A stretch of 20,203 nt of DNA from Sergeia podlipaevii (taxonomy: Eukaryota; Euglenozoa; Kinetoplastea; Trypanosomatida; Trypanosomatidae). The notes under the pieces are model-generated. The model was not told where the DNA came from, did not search any database, and worked only from the letters and a program-made list of their open reading frames with translations. Location of the stretch: positions 1 through 20,203 of the forward strand of contig JASANZ010001863.1 of NCBI GenBank assembly GCA_030849805.1, in the 5' to 3' direction. Below are positions 8,785 to 17,457 of the stretch, piece after piece. The position numbers were made by a program, and so were the translations under genes. How positions within the stretch are numbered: position 1 is the stretch's first letter; each line of letters begins with the position of its first letter.

Positions 8785-8812
8785 TATGAGTGAGTGTACC
8801 AACTCACTCATA
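8785..8812. other. 11-bp perfect stem-loop
   Basis: TATGAGTGAGT (8785-8795) pairs perfectly with ACTCACTCATA (8802-8812) around the six-base loop GTACCA. It is the strongest simple hairpin I found in the window. It lies about 720 bases upstream (minus sense) of the start of PSP1 gene A. Confidence 0.75.
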
Positions 8813-8885
8813 TGTAGAATGCTGTATATTTGTGCGTGTATGTTGTTGTTTGTTGTTGTTGTTGCTTCCACACCCTCCTCAAAGT

Positions 8886-8904
8886 AGTGAGCACTATACT
8901 CACT
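8886..8904. other. 6-bp stem-loop sharing the ACTCACT motif
   Basis: AGTGAG (8886-8891) pairs with CTCACT (8899-8904) around CACTATA. The arms are complementary to arms of the hairpin at 8785-8812, so the two could also pair with each other. Confidence 0.5.
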
Positions 8905-8952
8905 GCGTAAATAGATGTATGCTATGGGTATACGTCCCTTCGTCTGTTTGTT

Positions 8953-8976
8953 TAACCATTCCCTCAAGAATGGTTA
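8953..8976. other. 9-bp perfect stem-loop
   Basis: TAACCATTC (8953-8961) pairs with GAATGGTTA (8968-8976) around CCTCAA. With the two preceding stem-loops it makes three within 192 bases of spacer. Confidence 0.7.
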
Positions 8977-8995
8977 CCCAACAAAAAGAAAACAG

Positions 8996-9000
<5 letters not shown>

Positions 9001-9028
<28 letters not shown>
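9001..9028. repeat. AT dinucleotide microsatellite
   Basis: Fourteen AT units, non-coding. Confidence 0.95.
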
Positions 9029-9031
<3 letters not shown>

Positions 9032-12000
9032 TAAGTCATTCACAGTTAGTTGCATCAAGGCATGACATAGTGAAGATCAGAGAGAGAAAAAAAAAATGAA
9101 GAGGCGAAATCTGCTTTTCGATGAAAAAAATAAAAGAAATATGAATGATAATACTGATCGTAATCAAAGAAAAAAAATGAAAAATATTCGGAGTACAAAA
9201 TTAAATGCGTCGGCTTTGTAGTGCAGGCCCACAGTTTGGTTTTCCAGCTATGTTTTCTTGTTTGGTCCCACCTCCACCTCCCCACCCCCTCTTTCTACTT
9301 TGCATTTCAAAAAAAAAAAAAAAAGTGTGTGTGTGTGCGTATGTGTGGGAGAAGGGGAGTATAGCAGAATACGGAACCTACAAGTTTAACAAAGAGGGCC
9401 ATTTCATTAGTGTTCTTCCCCTCCTTTCCTAGCCCACCCACTCTGGTGACAAGGCCAGTTCATGTGGCATGTTCAACTTCGCTGGAACTTCAGTTTTGGG
9501 CTCTCCATTGTCTCCCTCTCACCCTTTGTGTATATTCCTTTCGTTTACTTTCGAAGGAAAAAAATATATAAAAGGCCTCAATACTACGCAAATCTAGGTG
9601 AAGGTAGTAACAGTGGCGTTTGAACCCCTAAAGGTTTTTTTTCGCTTATTCTGTTTCTTTCCTCATTCTGGTGCCGTTGTTGCGTGTTTCACTTACAAAA
9701 AAAAAAGAAGTAATAGAAGCGATAGCGAGAAGGGGAGAGAGAGAAAGAGAAGTTGTGTGGTTTCTGTGAATAAGAGATAACCCACTACGCTCTTAAAAAA
9801 AAAAGAGAAAAAAACTGAGTGCATCATCACTTTTCTCCCTTTCTTGGTCTCTTCTCGCCCCTTCAACACACACACACACACAAAAAAAAAAAGGAACACA
9901 ATATATAGTCTCCCGTGTCCTTTTGCACTTACATAAATTTAGCTTGCACTTTCAGTATGAAAGCCAGCATAGAAAAGTCTTTACAAAATTGTACACATAT
10001 ATGTTGTCTTGCGTACGTAAGCACTGACTTATGTTTTCAAAGCACAGAATTTCCTTTGCAAGTAGAAAAAAAAAAAAATGCGCTTCAGATTTCCTTCTTC
10101 GTGTTCGAAAAAAAAAAAAATGATTGAGGTGAAGTCACCACATTTATAACAATGAAAGGAGAAAGCAAAAAAAAAAACTGCTTGGTCATATACAACGTGT
10201 TGCCAAAAGAAAAAAAAAATAATAATAATAATAGTAGCGAACGCTATGAAATTGAAATGTTTCATGTCCCCCTTCCCCATACTCCACCCTGAAAGCCATT
10301 GCTCATATTGGCAATCCGTGAATGAGCATGTGTGTAACTAGCAAAAGTATCTTTCCTTTTCATAAATATATAGGTAGCGGAAAAGATATAAAAAAAATGT
10401 TTTTTTTCACCTTGTTCGTTTTGCTTTTCCAGCAGTCTACGCAACGCTTCTTTTGGTGATACTAAATGAATACATATTGCGAATAGAGGAGGGAAGACGG
10501 GAGAGAGAAGGAGGGAGAAAGAGAAAAGGCAGAAAAACTTGTCAGTGCAACGTTTAGCACCGCACAAACAATCAAAGAAAAAAAAAGTCTATTAGGTGAA
10601 ATAAAAATAAGCGGAGAAGGAAGATAAGTGGTAGTACTACATCCTATATTGAATCCCTGTGAGTAAGATTTAAGTGAAAAGGAAGAAAAACAAATATTGT
10701 ATCTGCTGGGGAAAAACAGCAGCAACACTGCGTGATTGTCTGAGTTAAATACTTGAAAAAAAAAAGATCGGAAGAAAAATGTAATCCACATGTGTCGGTT
10801 CTGATGTTTGAATAAAAATAAAATAAAAAATGCATTTAATTCATGAGCGTTGGTACTACGTAAAGAAACTCACACTTCGCCTATTGAGTAATGGGAGGGG
10901 GGGGGGGGAGGGACGGAGTATGCCAGCGAGGCGGTCTAGATGAAACAAAATCATCTCAATAATAATAGTATGCGCAAGTACAAAGTGAAAAAGAGATTTC
11001 AACATATAACATAAACCACTAAGCAAATGATCAATTCACAAAGATCGAGAAAAAAGGAAGGAATGGGAAAAAAAAAGCACACACAACAGTTTTCATTCAT
11101 TTTCGTCAAAAGTAAAGTAAAAAAAAAAGCGATAATAAAGAATATCGACTACTCCGATAGTGATGATAATCAACAATAATAAAAAAATCTGTATAACCAG
11201 CAAATCCAAGTGTTGGGAACGTGCATACCTTTTATATGCGTCCCCCGATTGCAGCAGCACATAAAACAAAGAAAAGGGGGGGGGGGAAATGCACTCGCAA
11301 ACATGTGCACTCTGTTTCATTCTTTAATTAGAGCTTGCAGTATGATTTAGAGAATATATATATAGTAGTACGTACAGAAGGATGCAGCTACATCATATTA
11401 TTATTATTACTATTGTATTTTCATTTGCAAAAAGAGGCCAGAATCCGGGATGCTTCTCAAGCAAGTGAGAGTGAAACAGATTAAAAAAAAAAAAGATATC
11501 AAAGCAAACGCGAAAGAAAGAAGAAAAAAAAAAATAAGACAACCGTGCTTTCAAAAGGCCTCATGGCGACACCCAACATAAAATCAAAGGATATATATAA
11601 TGTATTTGCATGCTCATGTGTAGAAGTAATAATCAGTTGCCAAAAAGCAATATATATATATTCAAATTGAAGACACTCTATATGCTCATAGGCTCTAAAA
11701 AAAAGTATCCAGTTCTCTCTTTCTTCCTCCCTCCCATCCTCCCTTTTACATTCCTTTCATCATGCACACTCAAATACGGCAGGAGCGAATAAAAGGTGAA
11801 AAGAAAGCACTACTTACCAGGCACACACATGGGCACATAAAATATTTATGCAGCAAAAAAAAAAAAGAAGGAGCATACTTCACTCAAAAAGTGCGAGTAG
11901 CGGCAAAAAGAACGTTCAAAGAGGAAGAAAATAAAACCCGCGATCACCCACCAGGAAATGTAATGAATGAAAAGGAAGAAGAGAAAATGGTAAAAAAAAA

Positions 12001-12351
12001 TAGAAACGAATATTAGGCACCTACATAATTACAAAGAAAATGAGAAGGAGGAATGAGCAATCTGGGGAAAGGGGGGGGGGAGGGGAAGAGAGGCGATCCA
12101 TTGTCTGCTTGTTGCTATTGCTGCTGCTGCGGCTGTTGACCCATTATTATATTTTACTAGCAGCGCTTTGCGTAACACTTAAATACAATTGTGATAAAGT
12201 AGTGCATTACCTTTACAGACCGTAAAAAAAAAAAATTAGACGGAATGTTTAGGCAGGCATACTGAATGACTTATGACGGGGAAGATGGCGCAAACGTGTT
12301 TCAAGAAAAAGAGAGAAAACATTACATATCCGCCCGTTGACGTTTAAAAGG

Positions 12352-12353
<2 letters not shown>

Positions 12354-12386
<33 letters not shown>
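12354..12386. repeat. AT dinucleotide microsatellite
   Basis: About sixteen AT units, followed shortly by a second AT run near 12412-12425 with a GT-rich stretch between. It lies about 200 bases past the stop of the 12592-15534 gene in minus sense, so probably within its 3' UTR. Confidence 0.95.
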
Positions 12387-12389
<3 letters not shown>

Positions 12390-12591
12390 GTATATGTGTG
12401 TGTATATATTCATATATATATATATGTAGATATTTTGCACTAAAATTAACGGAATCATTTTTCGTAATAGCAATAATAATAATAATAATAACTGATAATA
12501 CTAAAAAAGAAAAAAAGACAATAAAAAGGCAAATCAAAGAAAAAAAAATAGAAAAAAAAATGCGCGTTTTGATATCAGAGTACGTTCCAAA

Positions 12592-15534
12592 TCACTCAAC
12601 GTCATCTTCGTCCATGTGTGTTACCTCATGCATCCAGATACGGCAGCGAAATATCTGATTCAGAAATGTCGCCAGCTCAAGAAAGCGAACGGGACGCATG
12701 GAACGGTAGTACACATAAAGCTTCTTGCCATCAGCCTGAAATTCGCAGGCAAGAAATGTCATCAAACCGACTCGGCATGTCTGGAACAAGTGATTCACCT
12801 CCTCTTGCTGAGCAAGCTGATTGAGAAACGCAAGCGTTGCATCCTCCAACGTACAGAGAGTTTCTTTATAACTCACTCGCTCTGGCTTTGTTGCCTCGCG
12901 GTACACCATCGCACCCATCACATCACCAATGCGCGACGGCAGATGCAGTTCCTCGCGGCGTTCCTCTGACATATTAAGAAACTCCATCTTGCTGACCACC
13001 GTCGAAACAGTACCCATCTCCACGCCCATATCGCCGTCCAGCACGACCACCGTGCCCACCGTAAACTTCTTTGGCGAGGCGCAGATGGAGCGTCGGTACT
13101 GATGCTTGAGAACATAGATGAACTGAACGTCGCGTGTGCCAGAAAAGGAAGAGTGTGGACCTCCACCGCGAGCTCCTCCACCACGACATTCCCCTCTCAC
13201 TCTGCTTTCCCAGGGAGCAATGGTGCCGGCGTTACTGTGGATACCAAGCTTCTCACAGCGCCGTTCAATCACATCGAGGTAAAAGTCCTTGCTCAGTGTA
13301 CGGAAGTTGCTACAGCGGTCTTGGAGTGCCTGAGAAACACTCTGTATGCTTGTCTCTGCTGTATTGTCGCCGCCGTCGCTATTGTTGTGGCGGTGGTAGT
13401 TGGTGTTGACATCGTTGCTGCTGCTACAGTTGCGGACAAAGCGCCGCGGCTGGTACTCCCGCTCCCTCTTAGAGTACGGGAGCAAGTTCTCTTCCCAGGG
13501 GGGCCGTCTCTCCTCGAGTGTAGGTGGATCCTGCTGCTGCTGTGGGTGTGCCAAGTGTGTGTCAACGTTCCTCCACGTACCGATAGTTGGTATAGAGGCG
13601 TTCGCGTGATAAGTCAAAGGCTTATCCTCAGCGCAATCGTCGCCACGGGCACAACGCCTCAAGTACGCCGTGAAGCCGCCTGGATAGTTTGAAAAGCCTG
13701 TCCTCTCGTGAGCAATGGAAAGTTGCTGCAGCTGCTGGGGCTCCTCTTCCTCTTCCTCTACCTGCTGTTGCTGTTGCAAGTGTTGCCCCGCACTTACAAG
13801 CCCATAACTCTCATAAAACCCCGCAATCGCGGCTCTGTTGGCACCCATGTGAATGTCGTCTCTCATGTCATACTTGTATGCCTGTGCAGAGCTTATGGGG
13901 TTCTGCAGCTTCACTTGTCCAGAGCAGTGACAATAGCCGCCAAGAGGTATTCCTGCGTACGCGTTTCCATCAATAGTAGCTAGTGGCCTGGCTTCCTCCC
14001 TCAAGGTGGCGCGTAATAGCTTGTCCTTGTTGCTGGCGAGAGTGCTGCCGCTGTTGCTGTTGCTGCTGACCCCTTCACGCTGTGAAAAGGTTTCCGTTGA
14101 GGGGATGATCGGCTTTACTGCCACAGAGGCGCTGCCTCCATCGTGCTGTGCAGCTGCCGCTCCCGATGCCTTTGTCGCCGATGCGGCTGTAGAAATTTCC
14201 TCTGACTTCGGACTCGTACCGCCTTGGCGAATCGTGTAGTAACGTAGAGAGGGTCTCGCGGAAAAGTGGGGACGGCAACTGGGACCGTTCCCCTCCGCTG
14301 CTGCTGTGGTTGGTCGTGCGACACGCGTTACTGTGCCCGATCCAGAAGTCTCCCCTCCGCCCGCCGTGCTCTGGCGCAATGACGGCGCACTCGCGGCCAC
14401 ACGCACGTTTATTTTATTGGCACCGGCATCGGAGTCCTTCTCAGGAGTGGACGCCACTGTTGTTGTCGTCGGCACATGAGATGGGGATACGTGCACTTCC
14501 TCCCTCTGGTCACATTGACCCACTCTCGTCGTAGTCGTAGGAGGAGGATGAGGCGAAGCTACGCTGTTGGCGGCCTCAGGGCCTGTGGTGCGTTCAACAC
14601 CGTTGTAGAGAAAGTTGCCGCCGTATGGATCGTTACGCCACCGTGCACCACGCGAGCGCGCCAGCAGCGCAAGCTCATCGGAGGTTAGACAGGGTTTATA
14701 CTTGGCCGTGTACGCAGCAGCGGCGGCGGCAGCGGCAACCGCGGCGGGATCCATCCATGGAGATGACTGATGTGCCATGATGCCTTTTCCGAGCATCTGC
14801 AGAAGCTTTCCCTCACTGTTTTCGTAACGCGCGGTGGTGGTGGCGCTAGCGGGGGAAGCAGCTATGCTTGAAGTCACAGTCGCAGCAGCATTCACAGCGA
14901 CGGCATTGCAGAAAGCAAGAAAGCGACGCAGACGCTCATGCACGCTGCGCAGAAGCGTCTCACTCTGAGCGTCAAGGCCTTCAGGAATAGCAAGTTCATC
15001 TACATCGGCAATTTGAACAACAAACGTGGAAGCCCGAAAAGCCACAGAGCGCGAGGGACGCGGCGGCGGTGGTGGAAATCCATAAGGAGCATAAGAGGGG
15101 CGTAATGCATGATAAGTAGGCGTCGCTTGGAAGGGCTGGTGTTGTGTGAAAAACGAAGGGAGCTCCGCACTCGCTGGGATCTGCTGCTGCTGCTGCTGTT
15201 GCTGTTGATTGGCAGACATAAAGGGGAAACGTTGGTGTTGCTCCTCCTCACCGAGATAGTACGCATACGTATGATACACGCTAGGTGTAGGTATATGTGT
15301 GGTGGTAGTACTGGTGGTGTTAGTGTCCGCGTCTATTGCGGCGACAGCACGGGGCAATGCAAACGGAGTGATGATAGAAGTGGCCCCTTGTAGAGACCTG
15401 GTGATAGGTGAACATGGCGATCGCAGCTGTCTGCTGTGCGGTGTAGCGGCGGGGGTTTCAATGGGAGATACAGTAGGAGTTGCTTTCCACGGTGAGTGCG
15501 ACTCACGACATGTCCTGGAGGCAAGAAGAGGCAT
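12592..15534 (-). CDS. Large low-complexity protein with C-terminal PSP1 domain (copy B)
   Basis: A 980-residue protein ending in a PSP1 domain (about 802-972). Most of the rest is low complexity: a Gln run near 110-118, Pro-rich 153-160, poly-Ala near 263-274, and an acidic/Gln stretch further on. Three parts look constrained: about 165-210, rich in charged and hydrophobic residues (helix-like); about 278-315, containing W299-R300-N301-D302-P303-Y304; and about 735-784. PSP1 landmarks match copy A, with a clearly diverged second half (CEFQADGKKLYVYY, RIWMHEV). The WRNDPY sequence resembles the MKT1-interaction consensus described in T. brucei. Together these suggest a regulator of mRNA stability or translation; this is inferred. 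The ATG at 15534 is preceded in frame by a TAG stop (on the plus strand within 15569-15575), which fixes it as the first methionine. Confidence 0.88.
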   Translation of the reverse strand: MPLLASRTCRESHSPWKATPTVSPIETPAATPHSRQLRSPCSPITRSLQGATSIITPFALPRAVAAIDADTNTTSTTTTHIPTPSVYHTYAYYLGEEEQHQRFPFMSANQQQQQQQQQIPASAELPSFFTQHQPFQATPTYHALRPSYAPYGFPPPPPRPSRSVAFRASTFVVQIADVDELAIPEGLDAQSETLLRSVHERLRRFLAFCNAVAVNAAATVTSSIAASPASATTTARYENSEGKLLQMLGKGIMAHQSSPWMDPAAVAAAAAAAAYTAKYKPCLTSDELALLARSRGARWRNDPYGGNFLYNGVERTTGPEAANSVASPHPPPTTTTRVGQCDQREEVHVSPSHVPTTTTVASTPEKDSDAGANKINVRVAASAPSLRQSTAGGGETSGSGTVTRVARPTTAAAEGNGPSCRPHFSARPSLRYYTIRQGGTSPKSEEISTAASATKASGAAAAQHDGGSASVAVKPIIPSTETFSQREGVSSNSNSGSTLASNKDKLLRATLREEARPLATIDGNAYAGIPLGGYCHCSGQVKLQNPISSAQAYKYDMRDDIHMGANRAAIAGFYESYGLVSAGQHLQQQQQVEEEEEEPQQLQQLSIAHERTGFSNYPGGFTAYLRRCARGDDCAEDKPLTYHANASIPTIGTWRNVDTHLAHPQQQQDPPTLEERRPPWEENLLPYSKREREYQPRRFVRNCSSSNDVNTNYHRHNNSDGGDNTAETSIQSVSQALQDRCSNFRTLSKDFYLDVIERRCEKLGIHSNAGTIAPWESRVRGECRGGGARGGGPHSSFSGTRDVQFIYVLKHQYRRSICASPKKFTVGTVVVLDGDMGVEMGTVSTVVSKMEFLNMSEERREELHLPSRIGDVMGAMVYREATKPERVSYKETLCTLEDATLAFLNQLAQQEEVNHLFQTCRVGLMTFLACEFQADGKKLYVYYRSMRPVRFLELATFLNQIFRCRIWMHEVTHMDEDDVE
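12936..13128. repeat. 193-bp direct repeat, copy in PSP1 gene B
   Basis: Identical at every base to 5950-6142. It encodes residues 803-866 of this protein. The repeats are in the same orientation, about 7 kb apart. Confidence 0.97.
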
Positions 15535-15708
15535 ACCGGAAGAGTCGGAAATTGCCTTTTTTTTCCTCGCTTGCTATCTCTATTGCTGCTGCCGCTACTC
15601 TGAAAATCTGAGGAAAGCAAGCGTATGTGTATGTGTGCGTATGCGTTCTGAAAATGCGTCTATGGCGCGTCTGTGCCTGTTTCTTTTTATGTGTGTGTGT
15701 GTGCGTCG

Positions 15709-15742
15709 CTACAGGGATGCAATAGGAAAAAAAAGGATGAGG
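15709..15742 (-). promoter_or_regulatory. Predicted spliced-leader acceptor for PSP1 gene B
   Basis: In minus sense a pyrimidine tract (15742-15725, with eight T in a row) leads, with no intervening AG, to AG at 15710-15709. The leader would be about 174 bases and contains no ATG in minus sense before 15534. Confidence 0.5.
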
Positions 15743-15942
15743 AATACTGAAGGGGCGAGATGCAACTAAAATTTCAGTCTCGCGAGTTCCCCCCTTGACG
15801 TATATAAAAAGATATAATATAAAAGGGAAAAGGAAAAAAAGACAAATACCAACCCCCGGAGTCTACCCTAATCAAACGAGGGAAGAAATAGAAAAAAAAA
15901 AGGCACAAGTGCACGCACACTCGCTCACTAAGTTACAAGAAA

Positions 15943-15966
15943 GAGAGAGAGAGAGAGAGAGAGAGA
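15943..15966. repeat. GA dinucleotide repeat
   Basis: About twelve GA units, reading as a CT pyrimidine tract in minus sense. It could contribute to trans-splicing of the downstream PSP1 gene, but it is followed by long sequence before the ATG. Confidence 0.85.
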
Positions 15967-16498
15967 AGGGGGGAGAGAAGTGTTAAAAAAAAAACTGTAA
16001 GGGGGAAATACTTTTTAAAAAANTGCTGATGATATGCACTTTGCGTCCTATTTTTTTTTCCTTCTTCTTTACTTTCTGCTTTCTTTTCTTCTGTTGTTTC
16101 TGGTCTGAGTTCCCTCTCAAGTGTGCAGGTGCAGTATTAGTGTTTGAAACAAATTTTAAAAAGTAATAATAATAACTACACCTCTTTAGTCTGATTTTAT
16201 GCTGCTGTGTTTTTTTTTCTTTTCTGTCTCGTATGTGTATCTGTATGTTAGTATGAATGTGAAAAGACGATTACGTTGTATGGGAATAATATCTGTTGCT
16301 GTAGTGTTGTTGTTGTTGTTGTTTTGTTCAGTACTCAGACCAATTTCTGTGAGAGCAATACGCATAGAAAGGAGGGGGGACGAGGAGAAAACATAAATGA
16401 AAAGAGAAAGAAAATGGAGCGATGTAAACGTTTAAAAGCATAGAAAAAAAAAATAGCAGGTGGAATCTAATTTGCTTCACAGTGCCAGACAGCATGCA

Positions 16499-16540
16499 TA
16501 GTACACACGCCGTCGACTTCAGTGTACTACCCCTTGGTAG
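16499..16540. other. Overlapping, mutually exclusive stem-loops
   Basis: TAGTACAC (16499-16506) pairs perfectly with GTGTACTA (16522-16529). Part of the right arm also begins a second hairpin, CTACC (16527-16531) with GGTAG (16536-16540) around CCTT. The two cannot fully form together. The surrounding 16480-16680 is more complex in sequence than the rest of the spacer. No RNA family was recognised. Confidence 0.5.
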
Positions 16541-16629
16541 CACAGCCGGTTAGTCCTAGAGTTTTGCCACAGCGTGCCAGTGTCTCTCTCTCTCTCTCTC
16601 ATGCGACTAACAGTAAGCTACCAGATTAT

Positions 16630-16659
16630 GAAAGTCCATAGACTTTCTTTTTAGAAAGT
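16630..16659. other. Stem-loop with T-run and alternative partner
   Basis: GAAAGTC (16630-16636) pairs with GACTTTC (16641-16647) around CATA. On the plus strand this is followed by a run of T and then AGAAAGT, which could pair instead with the right arm. It resembles a terminator or switch in outline, but no gene ends here and bacterial-type terminators are not expected in this nucleus. Confidence 0.4.
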
Positions 16660-17457
16660 ATACAATTGATTTTTTTGTATGTGTAAGTATGCATATATAT
16701 CCTGATTAAGTAGTTACCACTTGCTAAAAACATCAGCATTTACAGGCATCTCTGCCCTACTCGCAATCCAAGCACGCTCTGCGTTATTGCTCGCTCACCA
16801 TCACACCACCGCCACCGCGTTTCTCTCCTTCATTCTGTCGCCCTGCCTTTTCTCATCGTGTAAAAATCTCCTCCAGTGCTCTACTCCTACCACATTTTCT
16901 CGTACATATACACATGCTGCTTGTAAACTGTGCCTACCTGGCACAGGCCACAAAAACACTCGTCAACAACCTCTTTAACTATCTCTTGTCTTTCACTTTT
17001 TTTATTGCTTCTTAAAGATTGCATTGCGGAAAAATTGCATCTTTTGTTCCTCCTGCTTTAAAGTAGTTTTTGTTTGTTTGTTCCTTGTTTGGTTTGAATG
17101 CTTCCGGCTCGGTTTACACACACACACAAAAAAAAAAATGCAGCTGGGAGAGAGAAAGAGGGGGGAGAAAAAGGGAAAGAAAAAAGAAGACTTTGTTTTC
17201 CCAACTAGTGCTTTACCATTTCCAGTTCATATGATCAGAGATGATAGCCATTGCTAGCGCGCTCTCTCTCCTTCCCCTCTCCTTCGAATGTACACCCCTC
17301 TCCACACAGCGCACATGTATATGTACATACACACAAATATACACAACTATGTGCATCAGTGAATGTATGCCCATTCCCCCCCCCCTCAAAAAAAAGGGGA
17401 GAGGCAAAGAAAAAAAGGGAAGGAAAAAAGACTTCTTTTAAAAAGTCAACAGCAACA

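Larger units (their letters stand above)
8066..12591. other. 4.5-kb spacer between the PSP1 genes, no gene seen
   Basis: In minus sense this should hold the 3' UTR of the 12592-15534 gene, intergenic sequence and the leader of the 5606-8065 gene. It contains many A-homopolymers, G-tracts near 10896-10907, 11277-11286 and 12070-12080, and AT repeats at 9001-9028 and 12354-12386. A hairpin-rich segment lies at 8785-8976, and less repetitive sequence lies at about 9425-9560 and 10290-10330. No frame on either strand looks like a conserved protein. The size leaves room for an unrecognised non-coding RNA or a small lineage-specific gene. Confidence 0.55.
15535..17457. other. 1.9-kb spacer, no gene seen
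   Basis: In minus sense this should hold the 3' UTR of the PAF1-like gene and the leader of PSP1 gene B. Features are a GA repeat at about 15943-15966, an N at 16023, a TC repeat at about 16581-16600, a less repetitive and hairpin-rich stretch at about 16480-16680, and a C-tract near 17379-17387. A plus-strand frame at 16721-16978 has near-normal composition but begins at TTG and opposes the array, so I do not call it. Confidence 0.6.

Noticed and set aside
12918..13184. Opposite-frame open frame inside PSP1 gene B, with a near-identical one in gene A at 5929-6186
   Set aside because: The resemblance only reflects the 193-bp identical DNA; the PSP1 frame explains it.
16527..16580. Possible tRNA around the GGTAG...CCGGTTAG sequence
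   Set aside because: No T-arm consensus and no matching acceptor stem could be found on either strand.
16721..16978. Plus-strand frame of 85 codons with fairly normal composition
   Set aside because: It has no ATG start, opposes the direction of the array, and shows no recognisable domain.
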